Shown here piece by piece: positions 21,145 through 33,148 of a stretch of 64,000 nt of DNA. Source of the DNA: Portulaca oleracea (Eukaryota > Streptophyta > Magnoliopsida > Caryophyllales > Portulacaceae); NCBI GenBank assembly GCA_029582165.1, contig CM055877.1, positions 9,746,855-9,810,854 of the forward strand, read 5' to 3'. Made by a program: the position numbers and the translations under genes. The notes under the pieces are model-generated. The model did no database searches and was not told the origin of the DNA. It saw only the letters and a program-made list of their open reading frames with translations. Each line of letters begins with the position of its first letter. Position 1 is the stretch's first letter.

Positions 21145-24100
21145 ATGGCAGGAGATGTGGCGTCAGCTGTTCAATGGATCAGTTCCTTGCTGGTCCAAGA
21201 GACAGTTGCTTTACTTCAAGTGGCAGATCAGGTCAGAAACCTCAGAGACGAGTTAGAGGTCATGCATGGGTATCTTAGAGATGCTGATACAGTGGAAAGA
21301 ATGAAAGAGGTTGGCGTTGTGACTGACCAAATAAGAGACCTTGCCTATGATGTGGAGGACACTATTGACAGATACATTTTTAGAGTTGAATCAAGGAATA
21401 AAAAGCAAGGCTACAGGAGATGGTTCATGAAGTTAGCGTGCTTTCTGTGCAAAGTACCTGAGCTTTATCAACTGAGAGAAGATATAGAGATCATCGAAGG
21501 TAGAATAAGAGATAAAAATGCACGATTAGTTAGTTGCGGTACAAGAGGAGTTACAGCTTTATCTGGCTACAATCAAGGGTACATGAAGAGAAATGCACAA
21601 ACCAACCCGGTTGAAAGTTCTGGTCAAAAAATTGTAGGCTTGGAGAAAGACATGCCAAAACTGGTGAAGATATTGAAAGGTGAAGGAAATCCCCAAGAAA
21701 ATATCATTGCCATTGTAGGGATGGGTGGATCTGGCAAAACAACCCTTGCTAAGAAGTTGTACAATCATCCTTACGGTCCCTGCTTTGATTTTTTTGCTTG
21801 GGTTTCCAGCTCCCAAAAATTGAGCATCGAGAAAATATTATCTGAAATCTTGAGAAAGTCTGGTGCTACTGTTGATGTGAATGCTAGCAGGGAGCAGCTG
21901 GTGGATGAGCTAGGATTTGTCCTCAAAAACAAGTCATTTTTGGTTGTTTTTGATGATGTGTGGCATAAAAAAGATCTAGGGGAGATACTTCCCATTCTCT
22001 TACAATCAAATAGGAAGGAAGGAAGCAAAATCATCATCACTACCCGCAAACAAGAAGTCTTTGACTTCAAAGATCTGCACAAGCACTTTCATATCCACGA
22101 GGCTAAGCCCTTAAACAACAAAGATGCTTGGGAATTGTTCAGCAGCATTGCTTTTGATCCAGCCCCTAATTGCAACATCGAAAGTTTTGAGAATCTTGGT
22201 AAGAAAATGCTGAAGAAATGCGGTGGCTTACCACTGGCTATAGTAGCATTAGCTGGAGTTTTGAGCTCCAAATTAGGGAGTATTGTGGAATGGCAAAAAG
22301 TCAGTAAAGCTGTACACAGAAAAGTTATGCAAAGTTGTGGCTCAACCATGCATGGCACAGTAGAGAATATACTAGCTTTGAGTTATGAAGATTTGCCTTA
22401 TGATCTCAAGCCTTGCTTCCTTTACTTGGGGTCATTCCCAGAAGATTGTCAAATTGCAACAGGTATGTTGGTTCGTATGTGGATAGCTGAAGGGCTCGTC
22501 ACTGCCCGTGATGGTGATACGTCTCTGGAAGATATTGCTATGCAACATTTGGAGGAACTGGCCCACCGATACCTCATTCAGATAGCGAGGAAGAATTTCA
22601 TGGGACAGATCAAAGCTATTCGCATGCATGACTTGTTGCGTGACCTATGTTTGAATACAGCGAAACAACATAGCTTTCTTGAAACTTACACCTCTGACCA
22701 CAACCGGGATATAAATGATGCCTCTACCTCCCCAATTCAACCTTACCGCCAACCTCGACGTGCTGTTCTTCATTCCTGGTAAATGATTTACTTTGCTAGA
22801 TATATTATATATCATATTTGCATTTGTTTCCTTTTTTTTTATGGGTGTGCACGAAAGATAAACGGTAGCTTTCTAATGCCATTTTGCATTTTGATGATGT
22901 CTTAAAGCATAAGTTAATAGTCATGACCAATTCATGTATCAGTGTTGGAGTTTATAATTTTCTTGTGCCATTCCCTTTTGTGGTTAGATAACCGTATGTT
23001 GCCTTTATTTGTTAGTTATCTTCTTACCAAAAAATGTCCAATTCTTTCATATGGTTTGAAAGCATATTGTTCATCATTGGCCAATGTTTGCATATTGCCT
23101 TGATATAATTGATATAGTGATATTGGATTCTAGATTTGAATTAATTGTTCTATTACAACCTTAGATTGATATTTGTGGTATGTGGTAGTAACCAAAGATA
23201 ATATGATCAACAAATAAATTACAAACATTTAGGCTCTATGTGATTCATGGAAAATAAAATGGAAAGGATTTTTTTTTTCATGTTACTAATATAGTTTAGA
23301 AGTCCATGCATTCTGCTTTCCCACCGATCCCCCATTTTACTCTCCCCCTCAAATCCTTTGATTTATTTGTCATATTCCCCTTGCATATCTTCTCTCAATT
23401 TTTGAAGAAAAGTGTTGACAAAATCAATCAAGTTTTCCATGGTGTATTCCATCGCACTCCTAGTCTTCTATTTTTTTTTTCCATTTTTTGTTTCCATTGC
23501 ATTTCCGAATAATCAAATAGAGCCTTATGCATATATACATGTAATGATCAGTTAATGACTATCTTATCTCTCTACTTTTCAGCATCTCTTTGCCTACACA
23601 AGCTTCATGGTTGAGGTCTGTTGTATGGCTGGCGAGGTCTACCGATTTGCTCTCTGAATCAATTTCGCCGGATATGCCGGTGGTGGACCTTCAAGTTGTG
23701 CCTCGCAACTTCGAGTTGCTTAGATTGTTGAATATTTGGGGAGTTAAGACCCACAATGGCACCTTGCCTAAGGAAATTGGGAACTTAATTCATTTGAGAT
23801 ACCTTGGAATATGCACCACGAACATTACAAAGCTCCCTGAATCCATTGGGAATCTTAGGAACCTCTTGACCTTGGACTACAGGTATGTCAAGTCAGACAT
23901 GAATGCACCAATTGAAATCCCTAATGTCTTGTGGAAGCTTATACTACTTAGGCATTTGTTTTTGCCAATTGAATGTCGATGGCATGTCAAGAATCTGAAG
24001 CTTAGCTCTCTAAAGAAATTGCAGACCTTGTGGGGTGTGAAGGAGGCTGGAGGGGGGTCTTGGTTATCGAAAGAGCTTCTAGAACTATGTAAGACTTTGA

Positions 24101-25625
24101 AGAAGCTAAGGATTGTGGTGTCCAGTCAAAGAGAGTTGTCAGATACATTTTCTTGCCCAAGCATAAGGTCAAACAAGCTTGACACGTTTCAATGTGAATT
24201 GAGAAATAATGTAGTTCTCAAAGACGTTCAACCTCTCTCTAAGTACGAACAACTGCATAAACTGAGATTAACTGGGAAGCTCCAGATGAAACTTTCTTCT
24301 TTATTGCCGGCTAACATTATTGTCTTAGACTTGAAGGATAGTGAACTAACAGAGGACCCCATGAGAATTCTTGGGGATTTGGCTCATCTGAAGTTCCTTC
24401 GACTTTCAAACTCTTACCTAGGGACTAGATTTACTTGCAAGTCAGGTTCTTTTCCACGGCTTGAGCAACTCTGTTTGCATAATCTGCAGAACTTGGACTG
24501 CTGGGAAATAGAGAAGGGTGCAATGGTGAACTTGAAGACACTTGAGATTATCGGGTGTCTGAAACTGGAAAACTTTCCCCAAGGCTTGACATTCCTGGAA
24601 AACTTAGAGCAGTTGGAGTTTTTTGGAATGCCAAGGAAATTCGGCGAGGCAGCAAGGGCGAATGGGTGGTCGCGGAAAAAGCTTAGGTTGCCTCACAAGT
24701 GTGACGCCATTATCGAAAGATCTGATTCTCCTGTAGATATCTCGTCTGTTCAAAAGATCTACGAGCAGTTAATTGTTGGGATTTACCTGGATAACAAGCA
24801 ACAGGCATTTTCCTTTTTTCACTTATCAGTTTAAAGTTGCGATCTTTCTTATTTTTGGTTTCTTTTTCATATAGTTCTTGACTCAGTTCCTTTTGTGAAA
24901 TTTCCCATAACCAGAAATTTTGGCTTACAAAGCAAGATGAAGTTTACTATAATTGCTTTAAGGTGTATGCATCAGATCTTTCATTAGCAACAGAGGTTGA
25001 TATGGATAGCATACTCATGTGGAATGCTCGGATGGATCATTGGAAATTCAGAGAAATACAAGAAAGGTATGTAGACAGGATGAGGAGAAAGATCCGAACC
25101 TTGTAATGTGGTCATGTGATGTTCCTTAACTCTGAACTTTATTGTTCAAGTAACACTCCAAAATCCCAATCAAAATATTTGTTTTGGTTGTTTAAATTAT
25201 GCACATCGTACATCAACTCCTCATTCATTTGGAACAGGGATGGTGCATTAATCAAGGCAGCGAAACTAGATCTGTATGCAGTTCAGGTGCTTGGTATAAG
25301 CGGAAGTTTCACCATTGATGATCTCTCACCAAATGTCACATATGCAATTGCTTATGTCATCAAGTTTGATTACGTTGAGGTGCCTTCTATCCAATCTGTA
25401 CTTGCTCTTCCCAATGGCAGTGTTCAAACGCATAAAAGGAGCTTGGGTGGAAGTCCAAGGAACGAATGGGTACTAGTACCAGTTGGTGAATTTAAGACAA
25501 GCTATAACCTTGAAGGAGCGGCAGAATTTTCCTTGCATTTTCAATGGGCACGCCTATATGAGGTTGAGTTTGAAGTCAAGGGTGCCATTATTCAGCCCAT
25601 GTCTTTAGCTGCTGATGATATTTGA
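21145..25625 (+). CDS. CC-NB-ARC-LRR resistance protein with C-terminal PP2 lectin-like domain
   Basis: Intracellular immune receptor of the coiled-coil NLR class. Proposed exons are 21145-22778, 23583-24804, 24915-25066 and 25238-25625 (1131 residues). Exon 1 gives a CC domain (residues 1 to about 150, with DVEDTID resembling the EDVID motif) and NB-ARC: P-loop GMGGSGKTT at 192-200, kinase-2 FLVVFDDVW ending at 273, TTR motif, GGLPL at 360-364, RNBS-D CFLYLGSFPED, MHD at 494-496. Exon 2 holds a short LRR (LPKEIGNLIHLRYLGI, LPESIGNLRNL...). The last 195 residues resemble phloem protein 2 (KIYEQLIVGIYLDNKQ, YNCFKVYASDLSL, LSPNVTYAIAYVIKF, a closing EFEVKGAIIQP). Introns 1 and 3 are GT-AG; intron 2 starts GC. 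If intron 2 is not spliced, translation stops at 24834 and PP2 is lost. All NB-ARC motifs look intact. Confidence 0.85.
22779..23582 (+). other. Intron 1 of the NLR gene
   Basis: The donor is CTG|GTAAATG and the acceptor CTACTTTTCAG|C. The join keeps the frame (last two bases of exon 1 plus first base of exon 2 form a Cys codon). It separates NB-ARC from LRR and hosts a Tourist-like MITE (23232-23524). At 804 bp it is by far the longest intron of the gene. Confidence 0.85.
23232..23524. mobile_element. Tourist-like MITE in NLR intron 1
   Basis: The left end GGCTCTATGTGATTCATGG and the complement of the right end (GGCTCTATTTGATTATTCGG) form the TIR. TTA lies on both sides (23229-23231 and 23525-23527). 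It is 293 bp long, non-coding and T/C-rich. Confidence 0.85.
24805..24914 (+). other. Intron 2 of the NLR gene, GC-AG type
   Basis: The donor is CAACAG|GCATTT and the acceptor CATAACCAG|AAATTTTGG. It is 110 bp, strongly U-rich, in phase 0. The join places GIYLDNKQQ directly before KFWLTKQ, where PP2 proteins are continuous, which is the reason to accept the unusual donor. GC-AG introns are a rare but genuine spliceosomal class. It could also be a GT donor recently mutated to GC. Confidence 0.65.
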
Positions 25626-26050
25626 CGTGCCTCATTTTCAAGTTGTCTTTATGCACAGAGCAACATGAGAGACAATTGGGCAGCAGAGTGCATCATTGGA
25701 GAAAAAAAGGCCGACTACAGAGCAGTACCTTAGTGCTTGACTACAAGAGTTGTCTTTCTACTTGTATTGCATAATATCGGATTTTCTGTGAGCCTGTAGA
25801 GAATTTTGTTGTCATTGTTGCTGCTGTTTGCGGAGAATTCATCAAAACTATTGACATGTTTAAATTGTATATTTGTACTTTTCTGCATGTGTTCTCATAG
25901 TATGCAATACAAGTAGATTCTTGATTTAGTGGATCTTCTCTGAAAGGTTACATACTACTCTCGTGGGCAATGGTATTTTTTTAGGTTAATTTATGCTTTT
26001 TAATCTCAATTGAAAAAAGACATTCATTTCAAAATTAAATAAATTTTGAG
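25626..26050 (+). other. 3' flank of the NLR gene
   Basis: This is probably 3' UTR and intergenic DNA. It is T-rich with no open frame of note. A single clear polyadenylation signal could not be chosen. Confidence 0.4.
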
Positions 26051-26054
26051 CTGA

Positions 26055-26235
26055 TTTTCCATAAATATAGGTTATTATCAACCTATTTACATAATTGTAT
26101 TGAGAGGTCTTCACCTCTACACATCCGTGGATTGTGAGAGTATTTTGAGAGTTATTATTTTACCTTCAGATTATTTCCACGGTGCTATAAGCAGTTTGGG
26201 ATCATTATACTCCCATATTTTAAGTACTGATGTTG
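26055..26235 (+). repeat. LTR fragment related to the left LTR at 8010-9215
   Basis: It shares CATAAATATAGG.TATT, TCTTCACCT, TTGTGAGAGTAT, GAGAGTTATTATTTT and CCTTCAGATTATT with 8285-8415 in the same order. No partner LTR or interior is seen, so this is an isolated piece. The AT-rich remainder to 26359 is unassigned. Confidence 0.7.
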
Positions 26236-26359
26236 TCGTATTTTTTTTTTCAATTGATACATCATGATAATTTTCTTCTATTATAAATCCTAAGCTCCTA
26301 TATTTATTCCTAACACAATATTTTCCATAAGCTAGGGATGGGTCTAGCTAGCCAGTACA

Positions 26360-27465
26360 TTTTTTTTTGAGGGAAAAATCGCCAACAAGCGATATCAATC
26401 TTTATTATTCAAAAAACAATACATATAGTTTTGGGTCAAGGATAAAGATTCCTCGGGACCATCCTCCAACCAAATCCGATCAATCGAATCGTAGGGTCGA
26501 AGGTGAATTAGAGAGTGGGCTACTGTATTCCCCGCTCGTAAGATATGGTTCCATGAAACATTACAAAATTTTTGAGACAAATGCAAAATTTCTCACCATT
26601 GTGCCAATGGAATTTCTTCCCCGAAAGCCACTGCCGAGCTTCTGTATGAGGGGGAGGCAGTCACTTTCCACCACTACCGACCAAAATTCCTTCTCCCAAG
26701 CTATCTTCATTTCAAATAGGCACGCTCCTGCCTCCAATTCTGGATATGAGAAACTCGACATTTGCTTGACACCGGCTACAACTACCTTACCTTCATGGTC
26801 CCTGATTACAAACCTCCATCCACGACCCCAGTCACCGACCTTGGTTGCGTCTACATTAAGCTTCTAGAGGCCATTTGGGGGGGGGGGGGTTGGACTTGTG
26901 CTGCACTCAAGGACCTTGTTGGACTGGGGGGAGTGATCGAAAATCCTCAATGAAGTCTCCAGCTTTTTGCACCATGGCACACGGGTTCAAGTAAGAGCTC
27001 TTGATGACGATATTGTTCCGGGCGTTCCAACACTGCCAAGCCACCACTGCCACAAAGACCCCACTCTCCTCTTCTGTGAGTTCCATAAAAGCTCGATAGA
27101 AATGGTCAAGGACATTCGGGTACGGGGCAACCCAAAGAGATTCATCGAATCCGCTCATTTCCCATACAACAACAACGGGGGGGCAGTGACACTGTGGGCA
27201 TTCGACTCCTCGTAGTGACCACACACTTTGCATTTGCCATCGTGCATTTTGATACGCTTGCAAATTGCCCCTGCGGAGGGGAGAATCTCCAAGCATGACC
27301 GCCAACAAAAAGCTTTTACACGAGGCAGAATTTTTAGGCTCCAAAGCTTCTTCCAAAAGGTTTTGTTCGAGGAGCTCGCAGAAGCAGTAGAGCTACGTCG
27401 TGTACTAACCAAGACATGATATCCCGATTTCACGCTATATTTCCCGTCCTTCGTATCGTTCCATG
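26360..27465 (-). pseudogene. LINE retrotransposon 3' half: zinc-binding RT tail and RNase H
   Basis: On the minus strand the order is a zf-RVT domain (about 27460-27160: DGKYSVKSGYHVL, FWKKLWSLKILPRVKAFCWR, CKVCG), a linker, then an RNase H of the plant LINE type (about 26850-26400: NVDATKVGDWG, FEMKIAWEKEFWSVVVESDC, WNHILRAGNTVAHSLIHLRP). A run of nine T (26360-26368) would be the poly(A) tail in minus sense. Frames shift several times, so it is inactive. Its 5' half continues at 52263-53990 on the far side of the copia insertion. Confidence 0.85.
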
Positions 27466-27902
27466 TGTTGGTAATGGCTAAAAATAGTTTTCCTTTTTTA
27501 GTCATTCAATTGGAGTAATGGCTAAATGTAGTTGTTTTCCTTTTTTAGTCATTTAATTTTGTGGTCCCCCCTTTTTTCTCCTTTTTAGTTCTTTTTTTTT
27601 TGTGGTTGTTGGCTTCCAGTTTCTCCTATAAATTGGAGCCTCTGGAGGACTGTGTTCATCATCGAATACAATTCTCTTCTCCTCTCCTCTCCTCTCCTCT
27701 CCTCTTCCCTTCTGGGCACACAGTTTTGCATACTCCATATCCTTGGCCACGAGTGCACGTGTCCCGGGATAATCTGAGTTAACCTTGGGGAGCGACCGGC
27801 AATTCCGATTGGCACCGAGGTCGGGCCGTAATCGCTTTCAAGGCAGTGGTTCTTCCACCGCTCAGTTTTCTTGTGTTCTCCATAGCCTTGATTCGTTTCT
27901 TT
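27466..27902 (+). repeat. 5' LTR of the copia element (3' truncated)
   Basis: It matches 51795-52262, including TATA-like CTCCTATAAATTGGAG (about 27625), a CTCCT microsatellite and CACGTGTCCCGGGATAATCTG. Homology stops after TTCGTTTCTTTCC at about 27902. The last 25 bp of the LTR and the primer site are missing. Confidence 0.85.
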
Positions 27903-29836
27903 CCTTAGAGATTGATTATGTGTTGTCCTCGCCTCATCTTGAAGATCCAGCAGCACCAACACCACCTCCTCAGAACGATCCTGAGCAAACCCCTACTGTT
28001 CCAAGAACCCCTGTTGTTCCACTAGATGAGAATGCCAAAAAGAAACTGGAGAAAGACAACAAAGTCGCACGGAGTTATCTTCTCAACAACATGTCGAACC
28101 CTCTGTTCGATTTATTCGTCAATTTCAAATCTGCGAAGACTATATGGAACAAGCTCGAGATCAAGTATGGCGCTGATGATGCTCGAAAGAAGAAATATGT
28201 CGTTGGCAAGTGGTTGCAATTCCAGATTGTAGATGACAAACCTATTCTGGAGCAAGTTCATGTATATGAGAACCTGTGTGCTGAAGTTCTGAATGAAGGG
28301 ATGAAGATGTGCGAGATATTGCAAGCAAATGTGCCGATTGAGAAGTTTCCACCATCCTGGAGTGACTATAGGAATCATCTCAAGCACAAGAAGAAGGATC
28401 TGACCCTTCAAGAATTAATCAGCCACATGAGAACTGAGGAAGCAAATCGTTTGAAAGATAAGATGTCTTCTCTCTCTTTGAATTCTGTTAAAGCTAACCT
28501 GGTTGAATCTTCTGTTCCTCCTAATAAAGACAGGTTCAAAGGAAAGAATAAGAAAGATCAGAAGCAATCCAAGCATCAGAAACAACTGAACAAGCCTAAT
28601 GCTAAAATCCAGAAGCAGAAGGTTCTCTGTTATGTCTGTGGCAAACCTAGACACAAGGCATATTAGTGCAATCAGCGCAAAGGAGCAGTTCAAACCCATC
28701 AGAAACCCGCTGGACAGAATAGTAATCAAGCTAATGGTGAGGAGATCAAGTATTCGTGCGATGGCGTGGAAGCTAATCTCGTGATTAACAACAACGAGTG
28801 GATTCTGGACAATGGAGCAACTAGACATTTCTGCACCAACAAGAATCAGATGCATGACTTTGAAGAGGTTCCTGATGGTGAACATGTCTTCATGGGAAAT
28901 TCTTCCACTGCTGCGATACTGGGTAAAGGGAAAGTTCTCCTTAAATTTACTTCTGGAAAACCTTTATGCTTGAACAATGTGTTGTATGTCCCTTCCCTTC
29001 GTAGAAATCTAGTTTCTAGTAGCCTCCTTGATGTTGCTGGTTTTGAGGTGAACCAAAAGGCTGGAAAAATTGTTATCCTTCGTAATGGGGTATTTTTTGG
29101 GAAGGGGTATCGTAGTGATGGCTTATATGTTCTGAATGTTGCTTCTGATGTTAATGGAAATGCTTCTACTTCTGCTTATATTGCTGAATCTGTTAACCTT
29201 TGGCATGGTAGACTTGGACATGTGAATTTTGCTTCCGTAAACAGACTAAAGAACATGAAGTTAATTCCAAATGTTAGCACAGAATGTTGTTCTAAATGTG
29301 ATGTTTGTGTTGAGGCGAAATTTGCCAAGAAACCTTTTAAGCCAGTAACTACGAGATCAACTCAGCTGCTTGAACTTGTTCATTCAGACCTAGCCGACTT
29401 TAAGAATACAATGAGCAAAGGAGGAAAGAAATGGTATATTACCTTTGTAGATGACTTTTCTAGATATACAAAAGTTTACCTTTTGAGGTCTAAAGACGAG
29501 GCTGAAGAAGTGTTCTTAAAATACAAGGCAGAAGTTGAGAATCAACTAGACCGAAAAATCAAGAGGCTTAGGTCTGATAGGTGTGGTGAATTTGACTCAA
29601 CCTCTTTAGCTGTTTTCTGTGAGAAAAATGGTATTATTCATGAGACTACCGCTCCTTTCACCCCTCCACAAAATGGTATAGCAGAGAGTAAGAACCGTAC
29701 CCTTAAGGAAATGATGAATGCTATGCTTTTGAGTTCTGGATTGCCTGATAATATGTGGGGGGAAGCTGTTTTGACTGCCTGTTTTATTCTCAATAGAGTT
29801 CCCTATAAAAAGAGAGATCATATATACCCCATATGA
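27903..29836 (+). pseudogene. Copia gag-protease-integrase (one stop, truncated start)
   Basis: A single frame runs from the deletion point through gag (NPLFDLFVNFKSAKTIWNKLE; zinc knuckle CYVCGKPRHKAY-stop-C, where the stop at 28664-28666 falls inside the CX2CX4HX4C spacing), protease (LDNGATRHFC near 28806), GAG-pre-integrase (LWHGRLGHVNF, about 29200) and integrase (HSDLADF, FVDDFSRYT, RSDRCGEF, NGIAESKNRT), to a frameshift in ATATATA at about 29820. The single stop is one C-to-T change from CAG. The start codon is lost with the 5' deletion. Confidence 0.88.
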
Positions 29837-30449
29837 ACTTTGGAAAGGATATGCTCCGAATTTGAATTATTTGAAAGTGTGGGGGTGTTTTGCTAAAGTG
29901 GCTTTACCTAGTCATAAGCATACCAACATAGGCCCAAAAACCTTTGATGGTGTTTTTATTGGATATGCTCAAAACAGTGCTGCCTATCGTTTCATGTCTT
30001 TGAGTGATTATTCAATTTCTGAATATAGAGATGCTGAATTTTTTGAGCAAGTATTTCCGTTGAAAAAGAATGTGCCTAATGTGGTAACTGATGTAGTGTC
30101 TGATGTAGTACCTGAAAATGTGAGCTTGCCTGTTGCTAGTTCTAGTACTAGAAATGTGGAAATTGAGCCTAGAAGAAGTAAAAGACAAAGAACTACAACT
30201 GATTTTGGACCTGATTTTGTTACTGCTTTCCTAGTTGCAGTTTTTAATCATTATGATGTGGATGCTTTGACTGAGGATTTTGTGACTTTATTTCTAACTG
30301 ATGAAGATCCAAAAACCTATACTGAGGCTATTAGGTCTATTGATGCAACCTTTTGGAAGGAAGCCATTAGAAGTAAAATAGATTCCTTAATGTCTAATAA
30401 AACTTGGGAATTAACTGATTTGCCTAAGGGTTGTAGACCTATTAGTAGT
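29837..30449 (+). pseudogene. Copia integrase C-terminus and start of RT, before the Tat insertion
   Basis: After the frameshift the frame continues as the integrase C-terminal region (PYELWKGYAPNLNYLKVWGC, FDGVFIGYAQNSAAYRF), then a linker and the beginning of copia RT (EAIRSKIDSLMSNKTWELTDLPKG) up to PISS, where the Tat element interrupts. The same frame resumes at 49796. Confidence 0.88.
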
Positions 30450-31996
30450 TGTAGACACCCAAAAAGTGTCTCGCAATTATTATAATTATTGTACTTATTG
30501 TAAATATTTTTATTTTTCATTTTACTTTAGAAAAAATGCCAAGGAAAGTGAAATACGAAAAAATAAAAATAAATAAACCACAAAAAAAAAGACCATTTCC
30601 TTTTGGCACGCAACCCAAGGCGCCTACGGGCTGGGCGGAGCAGGATCCGGCCCACATACCGCCAGGTATTGTGGGCGGATTCTGCCCGACCCACCACGCC
30701 CCGGCTCACCGCGGGAAGCGTGCCCTAATTTGATCCGCGCAGCTGGGCCGAGATACCTGGCGGTATCATGTCTTTTTTTCCCCTTCATTTTTGACCTAAA
30801 TTCCAAACCCCAATTTCTCCTATAAAAACCCCTCTCATCCCTCACTTAAACCCTACCCCGAAATCACTCTGGCGTATTGACACTTGGTGATTTCACTTTC
30901 TTCTTCTCCCCTCTTCTTCTCTCATTTTTTTTGCATACACTTAATTGGCATCGTTATTTTTCTCTATTCTTTCCCCATTCATATTATTCTGTAATTTGAG
31001 TTAATCCTAAACTCGACCTAAATAATATGGATTGCTTGTGAATAAAGGTACGTTCTTGTTCCATTCTTTTGTTTCTTGAATTTATTTCTCGTTTTATTAT
31101 TGCATTTGTATGTAACTAAATAACACTAATTAGTACTCCGTTCTACTCTCGTCTTTTCTCCTCTTCTTCCTTCTTTTTTATCTAACCGGTCTAGTAAAGT
31201 CTGTTCGTTGAACGGGCGGATTCAGGAAATTTATTCCCGAATTCGTAACCTTACCCCCGGATCCGAATCTCGTGGTTTGTGGTTTGTGGAGTCTTCTTTT
31301 TCTTGAGTTTATTAATTCTCGTTCAAAAATTAATTGGCGACTCTCTCTTCTTTTCTTTCTTTTATTTCTCTTTTTCGGATTTCAGAAAGTTAGTTACGAA
31401 AATACAAGTTTTCTTAGTTTTTTTTTGGTCCGAATCCCTAAGTTCGGAAGTAGGTTCCGAGGCCGGGACGGACAGAATACCTGTCGGTATTCTAGCCCGA
31501 CCCACGGCCCGGACCTGACTTCCGGATCAGGGCCATTTTATGGATTCCCGGCCCACGATACCTACAAGTATTGCTGCCTCGGTCCCGGGTTCGAGTCTTC
31601 TTTTTTTATTTCTTCTCGTTTTTATTTCTTTTCTTTCACATTTTACTTTCTGTTTCGGAAAGCTGAAAAAAAAGAGATTTTATTTTTTTTTCTTCTGTCT
31701 CGGAAACAGATCTCGAGTAGCGGGCGCAATACTGCAGTATTGCTACTGAACCGCCCAAGCGATCCCGGTTCTCTTTTTGCCTTTTTTTCGTTTCTTTCTT
31801 TTTTATATTCTGTTCACTTTCTGAATAAATAAAATTGTCAAACTTTAATAAAATCTAAAAAAAAAGGGCGTTTATTTTAGTTTTAGTTTTAATTTGTTTA
31901 GACGGAAATTCAAGCAAATCTTCCCAAAGAAAAGACACCCCTTTCGACTCGCCGTTTACCGCGAGGGATATCACGGGGATTTTCCCGGGTCCCGCA
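30450..31996 (+). repeat. 5' LTR of the Tat element
   Basis: It pairs with 48252-49795 and is nearly identical except for GC-rich islands at about 30675-30700, 31460-31590 and 31715-31760, where the two differ strongly. A TATA box (TATAAAA) lies at 30821-30827. It holds five copies of the ATACC..GGTAT palindrome family (30656-30669, 30753-30766, 31477-31490, 31558-31571, 31729-31740). Confidence 0.93.
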
Positions 31997-31998
31997 AA

Positions 31999-32017
31999 TG
32001 GCGACTCCACTGGGGAC
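31999..32017 (+). promoter_or_regulatory. Primer-binding site (tRNA-Arg type) of the Tat element
   Basis: TGGCGACTCCACTGGGGAC follows the LTR after two bases and is complementary to the 3' end of plant tRNA-Arg, the primer reported for Tat/Ogre elements. Confidence 0.85.
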
Positions 32018-33148
32018 TTACTTTAAGAGGGTACAACTTGAAAAACCGATTTTTTTTTTTAGTAGAAAAGGAGAAATTAATTCTTGTGATTTTTATTATT
32101 TAGTTAGGCATCGTGCATACGGACCTCCATTTCGGTTTTTAATAACTCGAGATGAACCCAAAGGTACCGTTTAGGTTAACCCTTTGTCCCTTTTGGGTAA
32201 AGTATATTTCCGGATTCAAGGAATGAACCTTACATTCCGAGAAGTTCGTAAATTGCTTTCCCACTCATGAAGCACTCCAATTTTTTTGGGATTATGAATT
32301 TACATTCTCCCTTGAAACTTTGCGAGAAACACACGGGTCACACTACTATGAACTCCATAGAATTTGTGGCGAGTGAGAGACATGAGTATGATAGTTTTAG
32401 GTATCCGACCTTAAACCCGTGAATATAGAACCTCGGTTAGGTGCATTACCCATTTTGTATGCTATGTGCATCCTTGTTGTGATATATGTAAATTATGTGC
32501 TATATGTTTTCCTTTTTTTTAAGAGTCGGTCTCATAAGGTCTTTCCCTCCAAATACCGCTCTAGTTTGGGCAATAGTCACGCAAAAGTTAAAGAAGACCT
32601 AGAGGTCTCTCTTGGGCCCGAATCAAACAAGTTTGATTAAACCCGAGATCTTAGCTTGACTTTGTCCAACCCTTGGTCGTATTTGGGCCCATAAAGTGTA
32701 TCTGGTCATCATTCGAATCTGAGTTCATTAAAACTTTAATGTTGACTCGATCTTTATGATGATCCGATGGACTTTCCCCGTACATAGTCTCATTTTAGAC
32801 TAGAGGTCATCATGCAAGCCCAATGTTGAGTGAGTCAAAAAAAAAAGTCAACATATATGCATGGTCTGCATTAGGTTGTTCATATAGGTCATTAGGTCAT
32901 GGCATGCATCGGGTAGGCATGTGTCGGGTGTTGATGTTGTTCTAATATGAAATTTCCATACAGGCAAAATAGGACCTAAAGAGTCAAGAGTCAAGTCCTG
33001 GGCTAGGGTTGGATCTCGAAGGCTGATAAGTTTCTCACCGAACCCGACTGCAACATCGAACAAGAGTCTATCCGCCAGCACCGACGCGGATACCTCATCC
33101 CAAACTTCGCTCATAGACAGTGATATTGTGTCCATTCCGTCCGACTTC
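32018..33148 (+). other. Untranslated leader of the Tat element
   Basis: About 1.1 kb between the primer site and the gag ATG. No protein was recognised. A long leader is usual for Tat/Ogre elements. Confidence 0.7.

Noticed and set aside
27785..28666. ATG-like start of copia gag inside the 5' LTR
   Set aside because: The frame is open back into the LTR only because of the deletion near 27903, so it is not a natural gag start.
31272..31832. Open frames of 186 and 79 codons in the 5' LTR, repeated in the 3' LTR (49077-49632)
   Set aside because: They differ between the two LTRs through frameshifts at the palindrome islands, have no known motif and lie in R/U5.
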